From positions 1-64,000 of the forward strand of contig CAWUHX010000372.1 in the NCBI GenBank assembly GCA_963922205.1: a DNA stretch of 64,000 nucleotides. The letters run 5' to 3'. The notes under the pieces are model-generated. The model was not told the DNA's origin and did not search any database. It saw only the letters and a list, made by a program, of their open reading frames with translations. This DNA comes from Romanomermis culicivorax (lineage: Eukaryota > Nematoda > Enoplea > Mermithida > Mermithidae). Position 1 is the first letter of the stretch. Every line of letters starts with the position of its first letter. Shown one piece after another: positions 33,001-46,400 of the stretch. Both the position numbers and the translations under genes were made by a program.

Positions 33001-36000
33001 GAAATCACTGATCTGTTTATCTTAGTTTCTTAGTGACAAATTTCAAGTACAATCCAAGAACAATACAAAACAAAGCAATAGAAAATTATTTGCGTCTAGA
33101 ACTGAATGTGCTGAAATTTATCATCTATGTACACAGCAGACATTTTTTGAGCGAAATTATATAAATTCCAAGGATTCTGTAAAGACAGAATTTAAAAAAA
33201 GTTGCTATTATAAATTCGTTGAGAAATTTGTCTCACGTAAGAAATGGTACTGTTAATGCAGTCAGATGAAGGAAATCAGAATAAAAAAATCTGAAAAACA
33301 AGCAAAAAATGTCAATCACAGAAGAGGATAAAATAAAGACAGAAGAACTGCAAGTTTATCAATGAAAGCATAACATGTTTATCATTAGCCCTCAACTTTT
33401 TACTTGATCATTTCGCATTAATGTCATTTAAGAATTAGTTTGATATGATTTCACTTTCGCCTGTTCAACGAATCTATTTATTGTTCTGACTCTTCTATCT
33501 TCTAAAGGCCTCCAGTGAAAGGTTCCAATGTCCATATCTGTGTGAATATCCGACGAACATCTTGATGTAAAATTTTTCCTTGGGTGTGCGCCGGAAAAGT
33601 TAGTCTTGCCAGCCTGTTCATTATTTTCCTCAAAAACTCGCAAAATTCAGTTTTAAAAGTCGAAAACTGACGCCAATTCAATGAAATACAAGAAAATTAG
33701 TTTTTAATGTTTTTCCTTTGAAAATATCAATGAAAATATCAAAATATCAAATTTATCAATTTTAGAGTGAGCAACCAAAAATTCATCTGTGCAACCAAAT
33801 TTTCTTCCTCAAGGTGCACATTGCAACCTGGCCTGTGCAAAAAAGAACCCTGTATGGAAATGTTGCAGTTATTAGGTTTTTTTCGGCCAGTGAAATTGAT
33901 GATACAATTTTTTTCGACCAATCAATTTGAAGACAGTTTTCGATCTACACTGCTTCGTTCAGACGCATTGTCGTTTCTTCAAATTTCATTCCATCCCGAG
34001 CAAACATGCACATAGGGAGTGTATACGAGTAAACCCTCCTACTTGAGACCCTGGACACCCCGTGGCCCCAAAAAGTCGTCAAACACCCCCGTGAACTTTT
34101 TCGAAGATAGTTTTTTAAAATGATTTTTATGCATATATTGTAGGAAAACATTTTTTCGTTTCTTTGTGCACCCACCCCATCCCCAATGTTTTTTGTGCAC
34201 GGACATTTGTGCCGATTGACACAAGAGGTAAAAGAATTGTGTCAGTAGCACACAAAAAATTCTTCTCACTAGAAACATATCTCAAACTGCGAAAAAATTC
34301 CAGGTCAAAAGTTTGAAATCGTGCCCACCGTTCATCAACTCAATGTGACTGACCTCACCAGAATTTTCTTTTCCTCATTTTTGCAGGTTACTGACTCCAT
34401 AAACATCTGAATGTTTGGTTATGCTCCTAAAATTCGTAGCCACATTATACACGTTTAAAAAAATGTGGAAAATTTTTGGAAAATGAAAAAAGTTTTGGGT
34501 GTGGTACTCATGTGGAAAAAATCTTCGAGGAAAAACGGTGCTCCGATTTCCTTTCTTTTATTTGTCCCCACTATTTTTATGTGAAAAAGTCATGGTGTGG
34601 AATAAACCTGCGCTCTTCAAAAAAAATTTGGAAAAAATTTGGCCGTCAATGCTGAAAGGGTGTACTTGCACTGTTTTTTTTCGCATGGATCGCTGAAGAG
34701 GCAGTGTTGTTTGTGTGCCGAAAGATGGCTTTTGGCACAAAAAAATTTGAGATGGGCAAAAAGTTTTGAGCGTTTGTGCCAATTGACACAAATCTTTTGA
34801 CTGATCAAAGACTAAGTTTCCTTGATTTTTATGTATTTTATGGGCCGAAATACTGTTTTTTTCGCCAAATCTGTGTTTTTGGCGGAAAAAATCTGGAAAT
34901 GCGAAAAAATATTCTGGACACTTTCGTTAAAACGCGGAAAATTTTTTGGGGCTCGAAATCGGTAAGGTGTATTTTGGTGCATTCTAGAAGGTCAAAACAT
35001 CAAATGATTACATATTATAATAATTCTTTGCTATAATCCATCTCAGCCACGACAGTTAGCATGTCTATTTAAATCAAGATTTCTTTCATTGTTTTCCCGA
35101 AATCTTTTTGTGTTCTTTAAGAAATTTTGAATTCTGTGAACCGGCACATGGTTAAAACGTCAAAAAAACAGTGACTGAAGATCTTGTTGGTTGAAGAATC
35201 AAAATTTTGGGTAGCTTGTCTGATTTTTTAATTTGAGTTGCTTGCTTGCTTCCAATATGATTTTTGCATTTTGTCCTAGTATGGAAAATAATTGAATTAA
35301 CTGAAAAATTAGACCACTTATCCGGGAAACAAATTTTGAAAAGATTTATTTTCCGGCCTTCTAATATCAAAATCCATTTAAATTTTCGGTATGTCGCGTC
35401 GAAATTTTTTCAATAATTTTTTATGTTCCGCCCGAATTTAACGTTTACTTCAGACTCTGTTGACCTGACCTAAAAGTCAAAAATTTTATTCGTCTTAATT
35501 TATTATGAAATAGTGACTGCAGAAACGTGAAAATATTTCAATAAGCTCCAAAAACGTGAATAAATCATGCGTAAGCATTTTTGAGCGAAAAAACGATATG
35601 GCAAAAACGGCGAAAAAATTTTGACTTCTTTCGCCAAATGGCGAAAAGGTCCACGCGAATAAAACCAGTGGGCCAAAAACGCAAAAATTTTTCGGCGCCC
35701 GTGCCGAATCAGTGGTTATAAAGTGGGTATTTTTAACTACTTCTATTTGTCCTGAACGCGGGTGAATTTACTTCAAATAGTATATTCGCCGTATCGTCGT
35801 AGCAAACTTATAAGTCGTCAATGACTCATAAATAAATGGAAATTCTGAACTTCCTCTGTTCATTCAGTTGGATTGGGAACTGAAATTCTTATTTTTGGTG
35901 TTTGATTCAAATAGAAAAATTTGCATTCTTGGCTAAATTTTTCGATCAAAAACTTACGCAACCTTTGATTTAATTTTCTCAAGGAGTAAGCAACTATAGA

Positions 36001-37000
36001 CATCCTCAATTCGATCTTTACATCTAAAGAAATTAAATTACCCGACTATTTTATTGGACCTGGACCCGATATTTTCAAAATATGCTATCCGATACATCTC
36101 TATAAAATATAAACTTCCTCAACAATTCTAAGATATTGTAATTCTCACGGCGTTGTATTTTTTTCAGTTTTATTTTAGTCTTTTTTGATATGGAAAATAG
36201 AGTGACCCGATTTCTATTATACGTATATATTAGTGCAGCACAGTAAATGAAGCATTAATTACATTTTTATCAAAGTTTTGACCTGAAATTTTTTCGCAGT
36301 TTTCAGTAGTGTTGTGCGTCGGATATCCAGATATCCGGACGGATATTTTGAAAAACGGATACCCGGATATTTTCACTGTTCAAAAAAGAAGTCAAGGTTA
36401 ATGATAAGTTGGGTGCTACATCATTACACAAAGCTTCAGCAAGAAAACAACAAAAGGTTCAAATTATATAAGTGTATATACTGTTCATATACTATTCACT
36501 GGAATAAATACGGAAAATTGTTGATTTTAAATTTGTGGTGAAGAATAAAATGCCATCAAATGTTAACTAAAAAAGTAAACATAGACACGCTAACAGCCAG
36601 CCTGAGTGAGATCAAGACGATAAATATTGTTTTAAGATTTTGATTTTTAAAATGCACTCGGATCTCAAAACTCCGAAAATTTTTTTCACAGAAAGCACGA
36701 TTTGGGAGGTGAACAGTGATTATAACTGCATAAACGGATGATAAATGAAATTAGCACAATTTTTCAGCATATTAAATGCACTGAATCGAGCTTTACAATG
36801 GTTTATAATAGTCGAAAAATATCAGTTTCCGATGTTTTCATTGAAAAAATTCTGCACAAAAGGAGAAAACTCCATTTTTCCTCATATAGGAGAAGTGGAA
36901 GGTTCGAAATTCTTCCTATATTTACCAGACTGTCCCATAAGAATGGGTATGCTGGGGCATTGCCCCTACTCGAAGTCCTGAAAATTGATCACTGGGTACC
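30061..37000. repeat. Long block of dispersed non-coding repeats
   Basis: Recurrent pieces: G-rich/C-rich words near 30,250-30,345 and inverted near 34,020-34,110; family R-like segments at 30,530-30,800 and 32,400-32,480; GTGCAACC words near 30,970 and 33,790; the GTGCCAATTGGCAC-type block near 34,195-34,300 and 34,770; GGATATCCGGATAT words at about 31,355-31,405 and 36,318-36,372; and a segment at 35,890-36,000 related to 13,110-13,240. A palindrome pair lies at 32,559-32,626. I found no exon-like frame with flanking splice sites. Confidence 0.45.
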
Positions 37001-37235
37001 TAATTTTAGGACAAAGTGGCTGGATTATTAGACATCTAGCTACACTACTCCCACAAAATTTTGATTCTACCTCTACCTGAAAATCTGACCTTGACGACCT
37101 CGGATATTTACGTTTTCATGCTTTGAAATGCTCAAAATCTAAACGTTTTCGAGCTTATTTGTGATGTTTCCTGAGACACTACTCTGTTAGAAATGAGAAT
37201 TTTGCCTTTTTAGCTCTTTTTTTGTTATTGGAAAA

Positions 37236-37426
37236 ATGGCCGCTTTGACCCAAGACGTAGATTTGGCACCTCTGCGTAATATGGACGATTTCTTGTTGGG
37301 TTCGGCTCGTTTCGGCCTGCCGCCTTACAAAGATATGGATCGTTGGGCTAATAGAATAATAAAAAATCTAATTTATTACCAGACTAATTATTTCGCTATA
37401 ATTGTGACGTTTTTTGTGCTAATTAG
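37236..37426 (+). CDS. ARL6IP5-like exon 1
   Basis: It starts at ATG 37,236 and ends ATTAG before donor GTGAAG, phase 2. It encodes the cytosolic N-terminus and the first half of the first membrane hairpin. A pyrimidine-rich TTTTTAG about 25 bases upstream of the ATG could be a 5'-UTR or trans-splice acceptor. Confidence 0.9.
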
Positions 37427-40400
37427 GTGAAGAAAAACGTAAATTAGTCTAGATTCTTTCGAATTTGAAATTAGAGTTTACTGTGGTTTTTTCTTGACAT
37501 GTAAAAGTGGAAACATGTGCTTTTTCGTATTTTCTTGATTTTCTGCTAAATCATAGGTGATATAGGGAAGGAAATTTGCAACCATACATGACTAACTTTT
37601 AATAACGTTTTGTATTAAAAAACTATACACTAAAAGTTTTGTATAAACGATTTTGACAACAAAGTTCATTTTTTTGAATAAAGAAGAACTATTAAATAGT
37701 GAACTGAATTCTCATTTTATACGCCAAAAAACTCACGTCCTCTTTCATTTCTTTCCAGTTTGATTCATCCTCGAGAAATGGTGCTCGGTTTTGTTGTAAT
37801 AGCGGCTGGCGGTTTCGTCTTACTGTACGCGACGAGCAAACACCCGGAGGCCGTACAGTTCAAGAAAGAGCACCCGTTGGTCAGTTTAGCAGTCATTTTG
37901 ATCGTCGGTTATTTGGCTATTTGCGCTTTGGGCTGCGTTATAACGTTTTTGTTCGGGTTAGCGCTGCCTATGTTAAGTGAGCAGAAGATCTAGTAGACTT
38001 GAACTTTCTTGTTCGAAAATTTGGCTGGAAAATCAACGAGCTACAAAAATTATCGGAATTTTCAACAATCTTCGAAATTGGAATAAATAAAAGCTGCAAT
38101 CTTGGTAGTATGAAACCATTTTTGTCCTTCGAATTTTGTTAAACTGGTGATTTGCATTTTACTCAAAATTGAAATTTATACAATTTTTAGTTTTTTCTTC
38201 CGAAAATTTCATTGTTTCATTTTCTTCATGCAAGATTTTGTTCCGTCCAATGTTTTCTCATTTTGTTTCTCTCCGCTTTTATCTTCGTCTTCGTTTCTCT
38301 CGTTTTTCTGCATTCTTTTGATTTTACTACAGTTTTCCAAAACTCATTTGTTTCTGTATCGTATTATCCTTGTTTTCTAGCTTGTGGATCGTTTCAATTT
38401 TTTCCAGTTCATGCACTCCCGATTTGACTTGATGTCGTTTCTTGATTCCTCAAATTTTCTGTTTTAGTTTATTTTTTTCGTTTTCTTCATTTATTCTTTA
38501 TGCTTTTTGTTGTTATCTTTGTAAACTACTTTTGGATAAATTCGATTTCTTTACTTTTCTTAGCTATTTTTCGTTTGAATCTTTCAAAGTTATATTTCTT
38601 TTCTCTTGTTTTTTCAATTTTTAGTTTTATTCGATTTTATGACATTTTGTTTGTGCATTTGTCTTATTGTCCTTTAGTATGCTTAGATTTTTCTACGCTG
38701 TTTTTTCGTTTGAATCCTTTAAAATGTTCATTGTGTTTTATTATTGTTTCATGTTTATATTATTCAAATGAAATATGCGGGTTCAATTTTTCGGTTTCGT
38801 TCGTTTCCTTTCTATGTTTTCACTTAATTTCCCGTTTTAATTCTTTTATTTTTCATTTTAATTAATTTCTCTTATGCTTTTTATTTACATATATTTTTAT
38901 GCCGATTTCTTTGCGTGTAACTCTGGACAGTTTTGATTTATTCACTGAGCTATTTTTTATTTAAACCTTGCAAATCTACTTTATTTTGTTTTGTTATCGT
39001 TTTTTGTCAAGTCATTAATACCGCTTTATTTTTCATTGATTTCGTTTACGTTTAATCTTTCTCTTGTTTTTCGTTCTGTTCTCCTCATACATGAAATGGC
39101 GTCCGGGGGTAGTCAGGTGACTTTTTTGGAGCCTGAGGTCACTCATTCCCCAAATTTTTGGGGCAGGGTCTTTAGAGGAAAAAATCGATTTTTTCGCCTA
39201 AAGAGCCCGATAAACGATTAAAAAATAGTAATTTTTGTTCAAAAAAACCGTAAAATGTGTATTCATGGCGCGGAGCGCCAAGAAAATTGACATTTTTGAC
39301 CATTAATTTTTCCATTTCCCCGCACTTCTATATATGTCGGTGGATTGTTTTATCATTTCTCATGCCTTATAAAATTTTGAATTTTCTTGTCGCTCCTTCT
39401 TCATTTATTACTTCTTGTTCCTTCTTTATTATTTCCTGTTGTTTTCATTCATTTTCCTTATTTTTAGGGATTTTTGTTTACATTCATGCATTTGAAGATT
39501 TTCTATTATGTATGATTTTATTTAAAACGCATTTTATCTCTTGTATTATTCAACTTTTGGATTTTTTCTTTTGTTTCAGCCTTTTTTCAACATGAATGAA
39601 TCTTGTAAATTTTCTTTTTATTGTTTTTATCAATTTCTATCGTTTTTTTGTGTATTTATTGCTCAAATTATCTGCTCTTATGTTTTGTTTTCGACTAAGA
39701 TTTTTTTGTTGACGATTTTTTATTTTTTGTTGTCATTCTGTTGTGTTTGTTTTTCCATTTTATGTTATTTTATTGCACTTTTATGTATATTTTACTTAAC
39801 TGATCTTGCTTCTAACTTTCGAACAGTTTTTTACTCATTTTTTACTTAAAGTTTGTGCGTTTTCATTTATTTCTTTGTTTTCTCTTCTTAGTTCGCGTTT
39901 CATTTTTATTGGTTCTATTTTTCGTTTGGTACTTTCCATTCTGTTGCTTTTATTCTAGTTTATTACACTCTTTTTATTTAACTTTTATTCAGTTACATTA
40001 CTTGTTTCTAACTTTTTGTTTTGTTTTCTATTTTTGCACATTTAATACTTAAGACACGATTTCTGAGAGGATTCAGCTTAGTTGTGATAAGTAAAAAATT
40101 GACCCTACCTGAAAATCACATATTTGGTGTAACTTGATGCGCTAGGAACGAAAATAATATTTATTTCGTCTGAAAATCAAACTTCGCATAGCTACAGTAA
40201 GACGAAAGTTGAAAATTTTCGAATTTTTCGATTTTTGACATGTCAACTTGGGCTATTCCGGACACTTTTCAACTTTAGAGAGCTGTATCTTTATACCGGC
40301 TGCTGATAAACACTTTCTTTTTCTCAAAATTCTGGTCTCAAGTCAACTTAGATGTTACTTAGAACTTTTTTAAAAAAAAACCTCGGTGTCCAGATTTAAA

Positions 40401-43400
40401 CTAGCTAGGGGCCTATTCCGGACACTACGCAAATTTAAAAAAAATGCATATTGGAAGCCATCCGACCGAGAAAGCCTTTATAAAGGGGTAATGTCGGACA
40501 CTTCAAGAGTTTTTAAAAAAATATTCAATGCAGAACAAACAGAAAACAAATCGAACAAATCATATTAGATCATAATCAACGAAAATAAAGGCACGCCAAC
40601 AATAATTATGACATGACAAGTAAAGATAATCACGGTAATATGACGAAGATCAAGGCGCAACTGCTGATATTATACAACGGTGTGCAGGAAAAAAAAGTAA
40701 AAATTTACAGACCAGGATTGTCGGGGCTATTTTGGACAGGTGTTTGGAATTGCCCTACGATTATGAAAAAAATGACAGTTTTACCTATCTACAATAATTA
40801 TTTTTCTACCGGTAATTGATTAGATAAAGTGTCTATTGGACGATAAAGTAAAGATTTTAAGCTATCTAAATGAAAAATTATAACATCGAAGTTTCGAACA
40901 GTCACAAATACTGGAGAAAGTTCGCAAGCAATGAAATTCAGCTGAAAAAGTAACATTATGTAGGTAGGCTGCAGTAACCCAAAAATCAGCACGGATAATT
41001 TCTTTGAAGCATTATGTAATCTATAAAGCATCATACGTTTCGCTGAAAAAAGGTTTGGACAATATTATCAATACATTCGGAGAAAAAGTTATCAAGGGTC
41101 TAAAATGAAAGTTTGTCCAGAATAACCCTGGTTGACGCTACATTTCTTTCAACTTTTGCAAGTTTAGATACGTCAGACATCGTGTTCCGAAAATTTACCC
41201 TCTATAAGGCCAATAGATGGCCACAATTTACTGTAGGATTCATCAGTAAGTGCTTATTAGGAATACAGTGATGCTCGAAACATCAAATTTTGAGAGTAAA
41301 AATTTGCGTTTTTTCACAAAAATCACCATACTTAATGCTAAAGCTCAGAAGTTCCAAAAACTTCCCTATACAGTAGATAGCTTACGATGTCTTCTACCTG
41401 ATTACAAAAAATAACGGAAATTCATGTACTGCTAGAGGGACGCACAACCTGAAGTTAGAACACTATCTTATAATTGTATTCTCCGGTAGTTCAACCAACT
41501 ACTAGAGCTTCATAAATTTTAAAAATGAGACAGTAATACAAGTTTTGTATAGTGAACTTTAAGATAATCTCCAAACTCATAAAAAATAAAATTCGCAGGG
41601 CTACAGTATCCCAAAGTTTGTAAATTTTGCATTTTTTATCATTTTTCTGTCTATTTATGTGACTTGAGATGTATCAGCCTGGGCATGAAGTATTTTTATT
41701 ATTGACCGTGTATTTGATACAGAATACAATGCTCTATAATGTGGTATGAAAAGGTTTTCCGAATTTTGCATTTTACACTTTTTAGGAAGTTTTAAAATGT
41801 CAGAAATGAGACTGTAAAAATAGTGAAAAAGCAGGTTTCTCCCACGAAAATGACTATATGTACTGCTTAAGCTAAAAACATCTAAAATTTCTCTATACAG
41901 TGGGTATATTACGATGTCTGCTAGTTGCGTGCAAAAAATTTATCCGTGCAGTGCATCAAGATATGATACAGCATGATTGGATTACTAGCTTATGGGATGA
42001 TAAAATATTCATGCAGCTAGATGGGGCTGTGAAATTTCTACCAATCAGTGGCTGTGAAGATCAATCAAACTGGTATGGCAAGAGAGGGATACCTTGGCAT
42101 ATTACGTACATTCTAGCTGATATCAGCCAAGAGCTCTACTCGAGGACTTACATACATGTATTTGATCCACTATTACAGGATAGTGATGCAGTCATTGCAA
42201 TCATCAGCAATAAACTACTGCGAGTCAAACAAGAACTTCCAAACATATGTCGGGCGTATATCTACTGAGACAATGTCGCTTGCTATCATTTATCCAACTC
42301 TTTAAGTTCCATGCATGTAATCTCAAAAAGAATGGGCTTTTTCTGATCCTCAGTTTGGTAAAGGACCCTGTGATTGTATTGCAGCACTCCTGAAGTGGCA
42401 AGTTTGGCTGTTCATCAATCAAAACAATAAATGCACCAACTCAAAACAATTTATCCAATGTGCAAAAGTGTCTGATGGTGTCAAAGGTGCAACTTTTATC
42501 CAAAGTTGACTCAAATATCCTCTCAAAGTAATGAAAATCCAACTGCCAAGAATAAGCACCTACTTCAACTTCGATTTTGATATTGACCATATCTGTGCAT
42601 GGCGTTCTTACCAGATAGGTTCTGGGGCCGTATTCATAGAAAGGCTAAAGTCTATAGACCAAAGTCGGGAAAAAACGGTATTCATAAAAAGTCTAAAGTC
42701 TAAAAGTCCGTGTAAATCGGTCGACTTTTAGACCGAAAATTTAGCCTGCTACCAAAATTTTTCATTGAAATGGCTGCCTTCTTAAAATTTGGGTGTTGAG
42801 GCGAGAAAGAGTTTTTCGAGATTATACGAGATTCCTTAGCTTTTAAACAAAAAATGCAAAGATTCAATTTTGATCGTCACGTCAAGATATATTGAACATT
42901 ACTGAATTGATTTGTGGAGATATTGAAAGTCTGACTTGGAGAAATTGATCTATTTCTGCGATTTTGCAAGTTTGCATTGCTATACGGTGCTATTCTTGTA
43001 GGACAATTCAAATGGTAATTAGTGACTGATAGTATTAGTCAACCAACAGCATGTCGAACTATTCATAAAGTTACTGCTGCGATTTGACGTCATTTGCCAC
43101 AGTATATCAGTTTTCCAAATGGAGATCAAATTCAAAAAGTTAAATCTGATTTCACTTTAAAGCTAGTTTTCCTGGTAGGCATTCATGTTTTCTCTAGAAC
43201 TTTGGAATATGGGAGGAAGGAATTCGTCAGATATGCTTACTCTGCTGTTCTAGTAGCTGAGTTTCAATAATAGAAGTTTAAGATTATTTCGTTATTCTAG
43301 GTATAATCGTTGTTCTATTGTTTCACTTCTTTATGAGTACATTGCAACGATCATTACTTCCTCATCAGCTGTAAATCTTGGTCTGATGCTCATTGTGCTG

Positions 43401-46400
43401 ATCAGGGACCAACGAGATTATGACTATGTCCGTTAGTTCCTGTGTTTTTTACACATGATCGAAACTATTTTTAACTCAATTTATTCGAACTTGGGGCTGA
43501 GGAATGGCCATGCTTACGCCTTTCGTTCAATGATCGACACAATATTTTGAAGTATTTTTTACTTCTATGCTTTATTTATAGATTAGAAAGGCATATAAGC
43601 TTATCTTACTTTTTCTCTTCATTGATTGAAAGTGGAATTTTTTAGAAATAGTGACATTGTTGTGACCATTCATCAGTGAAGAGACTTCAACAACTATCCT
43701 ATTGCATATAAAAGTTTTTGAAGGATATAATGATGATAAAATATTCGATCGAGCAATCAGGAAATATTAGTATTTTCTCTTATAGGATATTTGAACATTT
43801 TGTATTTAAATTTACGGTATGGAAAACCTTTTTTCTGGGCGTTAGAGTTTTTTGTTCCAGAATGCGACAAACTAGGCATCGATTTGTAGATTTCCCTGAG
43901 ACTAGCCCAAAACGATCTTTCAAAAAGTTCTATCTCAATTATTTATAGAGTTATGGCTACTAATATTCGATTCTATTAGTAATATCACAGTTTCTACTAG
44001 TCTTTTTCTGACGGGCTAAAGTCTATAGACCGGTCTACATTTAGACAGCCAAAAAAATCTTTTATGAATACAGACTTTAGCCCGGTCTAAATGTAGATCG
44101 GTCTATAGATTTTAGCTCGGTCTATAGACATTAGACTTTAGCCTCCTTTATGAATACGGCCCCTGGCATCTTATTTTCCCTTGGAAAAGTTAGTTCCAAA
44201 GGTGCCCAGCTTCCAGAAATTGCTGTAATGAATGTTTTTCACCAGAAGAATAGGCAACTAGCTGCATCTGGTGATTCAAGCATGTGGCAATCAATGAGTG
44301 ATGGAAGTAAGGCGAGTACTGCACCAAGAGGATACTGATCAAATGGCAGCATCTTCCAACTTCGAAGATTATATGGAGGATGGAAATCCACAATGTGAGA
44401 ACAGTCCCTTTGATTGTGCAGAAGAAGGATGTGTCAAGTCTTTCCTCAAGCATGATAACCTACTCCAACATCTACTTATTGCTAATCATCAACTGATACC
44501 ACAAAGAGTCAGCTTAAGAAACACTACTATAAATGCATATAACAGAAAACTGAAAGCAGCCTGTTCAATGCCATTACTTCCAGATCTTCAAGAAGCATTA
44601 CAAGAACAAATATTGTAGAAGGAGGATGGGCACTCAAAAGTCAACAAAGATGTAAAACACTCACAGAAAAGCAGAAGCAGTTTCTACTGAGCAAATTTGA
44701 TCAAGGAATCTGTCTCAAACAAAGTTTGATGCTGAAATGGTATCCAGGCTGATGTGCAAAAATGGACACATTTCCAAAGATGAATTTCTAACAGGCCAAC
44801 AAATTGCAGGCTTCTGGTCATGGGGGGCAAGTTCCCACCGTGAAGACCAAGGAACATAGTACAATCCTGCTGAAGTAGACAGTTTGTGTGGAGAAGAGGA
44901 AGCTGAAGCTATGAACGACCCAACACTATATGACTGGACTCTGCAGATGGAAAGTGAATTGCTTCAAACTGATTTGCTTCGAGAGCTTATGATGCTTTGT
45001 TTTTCTATTTATGTTCAAACTTCCAATATTTACCTATCATCTCAACTGGAACATGAAATTTCGAGAAAAGTAAACATTTGTTGATCAAGAATTGAAAATT
45101 GAAATTTATCAACTATAATAGTTGTTTGCAGATTTAACACCCTAGTAGTACATGAACTTTGGAAATTTTTTGTAGGCAACTAGCACACATGGTAATATAT
45201 TCAATGTATAGGCAAATTTCGGGTGCTTTTGGCTTTAGCAGAACATGTAGTTATTTTCGTGGAGAGAAAACTGTTTTTTCACCAATTTTACGGTCTTGTT
45301 TTTGACATTTTAAAACTTCCTAAAAAGTGTAAAATGCAAAATTCGGAAAACATTTTCATGCCACATTATAGAGCATTTTATTCGGTATCAAATACATGGT
45401 CAATAATAAAATAACTTCATGCCCAGGCCGATACATCTCAAGTCACGTAAATATACAGAAAAATACTAAAAAATGCAAAAATTCCAAATTTTGGGATACT
45501 TTAGCCCTCCGAATTTTAATTTTATGGAATTATCTTGATATTCACCATGGCCTCATTTTTAAAATTTATCGAGCTCTAGTAGTTCCACAATCTAGGTCGG
45601 AACTACCAGAAAATACAATTATAAGATAGTGTTCTAACTTCAGGTTGTGCGACCCTCTAGCAATGCACGAATTTCCATAATTTTTTGTCAGCAGGTAGAA
45701 GACTTCGTAAGCTATCTATTGTATAGGGAATTTTTTTGGTGCTTCTGAGCTTAGGCAGTGTATATGGTGATTTCTGTGAAAAAAATGACAATTTTTGCTC
45801 TCAAAATTTGATGTTTCGAGCTTCACTATATTCCCAATAAGCACTTTACATTAAAGAATCCTACGGTAAATTGTGGCCCATCTATTGGCCTAATATTGGG
45901 TAAATTTTCAGAACACTATGTCTGACGTACCTAAATTTGAAAAAAATGAAAGAAGTGTATGTCAAAAATCGAAAAATTCGAGAATTTTCAACTTTTGTCT
46001 TACTGTAGCTATGCGAGTTTTGATTTTCAGACGAAATGAATATCATTTTCGTTCCTAGCGCATCAAGTTACACCAAATATGTGGTTTTCAGGTAGGGTTA
46101 ATTTTTTTACTTATCACAACTCTCTGTATAAGAAGCTGAATTTTCTCAGACATTGTCTCTTAAAGTTTCTTGTTGGTATATTTCCGCTTTTGTTTTTTTG
46201 TTTTCGTTTGTAAAATATTCTTTTGTTATAAAATCAAATATTTTTTCAGTCGTGTTCATCCACGCGTCTTGCCGTTTGCGAAATTTGGCCAATAAAATCG
46301 CCAACAAAACAGAAAGTTTAGGCTTGAAAAAGACCATAATGGCGCATATTTTGATTTTAATCGGTTTTGATATCGACGGTGAAAGCGGCAACGAAAAATA

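Larger units (their letters stand above)
40053..46159 (+). mobile_element. TTAA-flanked DNA transposon with ~1-kb inverted arms in intron 2
   Basis: Left GACACGATTTCTGAGAGG and right, inward, GAGACAATGTCTGAGAAA start long inverted arms: about 40,053-40,242 plus 41,135-41,935 on the left and 45,150-46,159 on the right. TTAA lies directly outside both ends (40,049-40,052 and 46,160-46,163). Nested elements sit in the left arm (E1) and in the transposase (E2). TTAA targets are used by piggyBac and Kolobok elements; the encoded protein does not look like piggyBac to me. Inserted in the host gene's intron, same strand. Confidence 0.8.

Noticed and set aside
37760-37993. Separate gene starting at the exon 2 ATG and ending MLSEQKI
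   Set aside because: It is the middle exon of the ARL6IP5-like gene; the stop lies in intron 2, just past a good GTGAGC donor, and exon 3 restores the conserved FIHAS.RLRNL block.
38147-40052. Series of hydrophobic open frames that look like membrane proteins
   Set aside because: They appear in several frames at once and come from T-rich composition; no splice sites, motifs or ordered domains support them.
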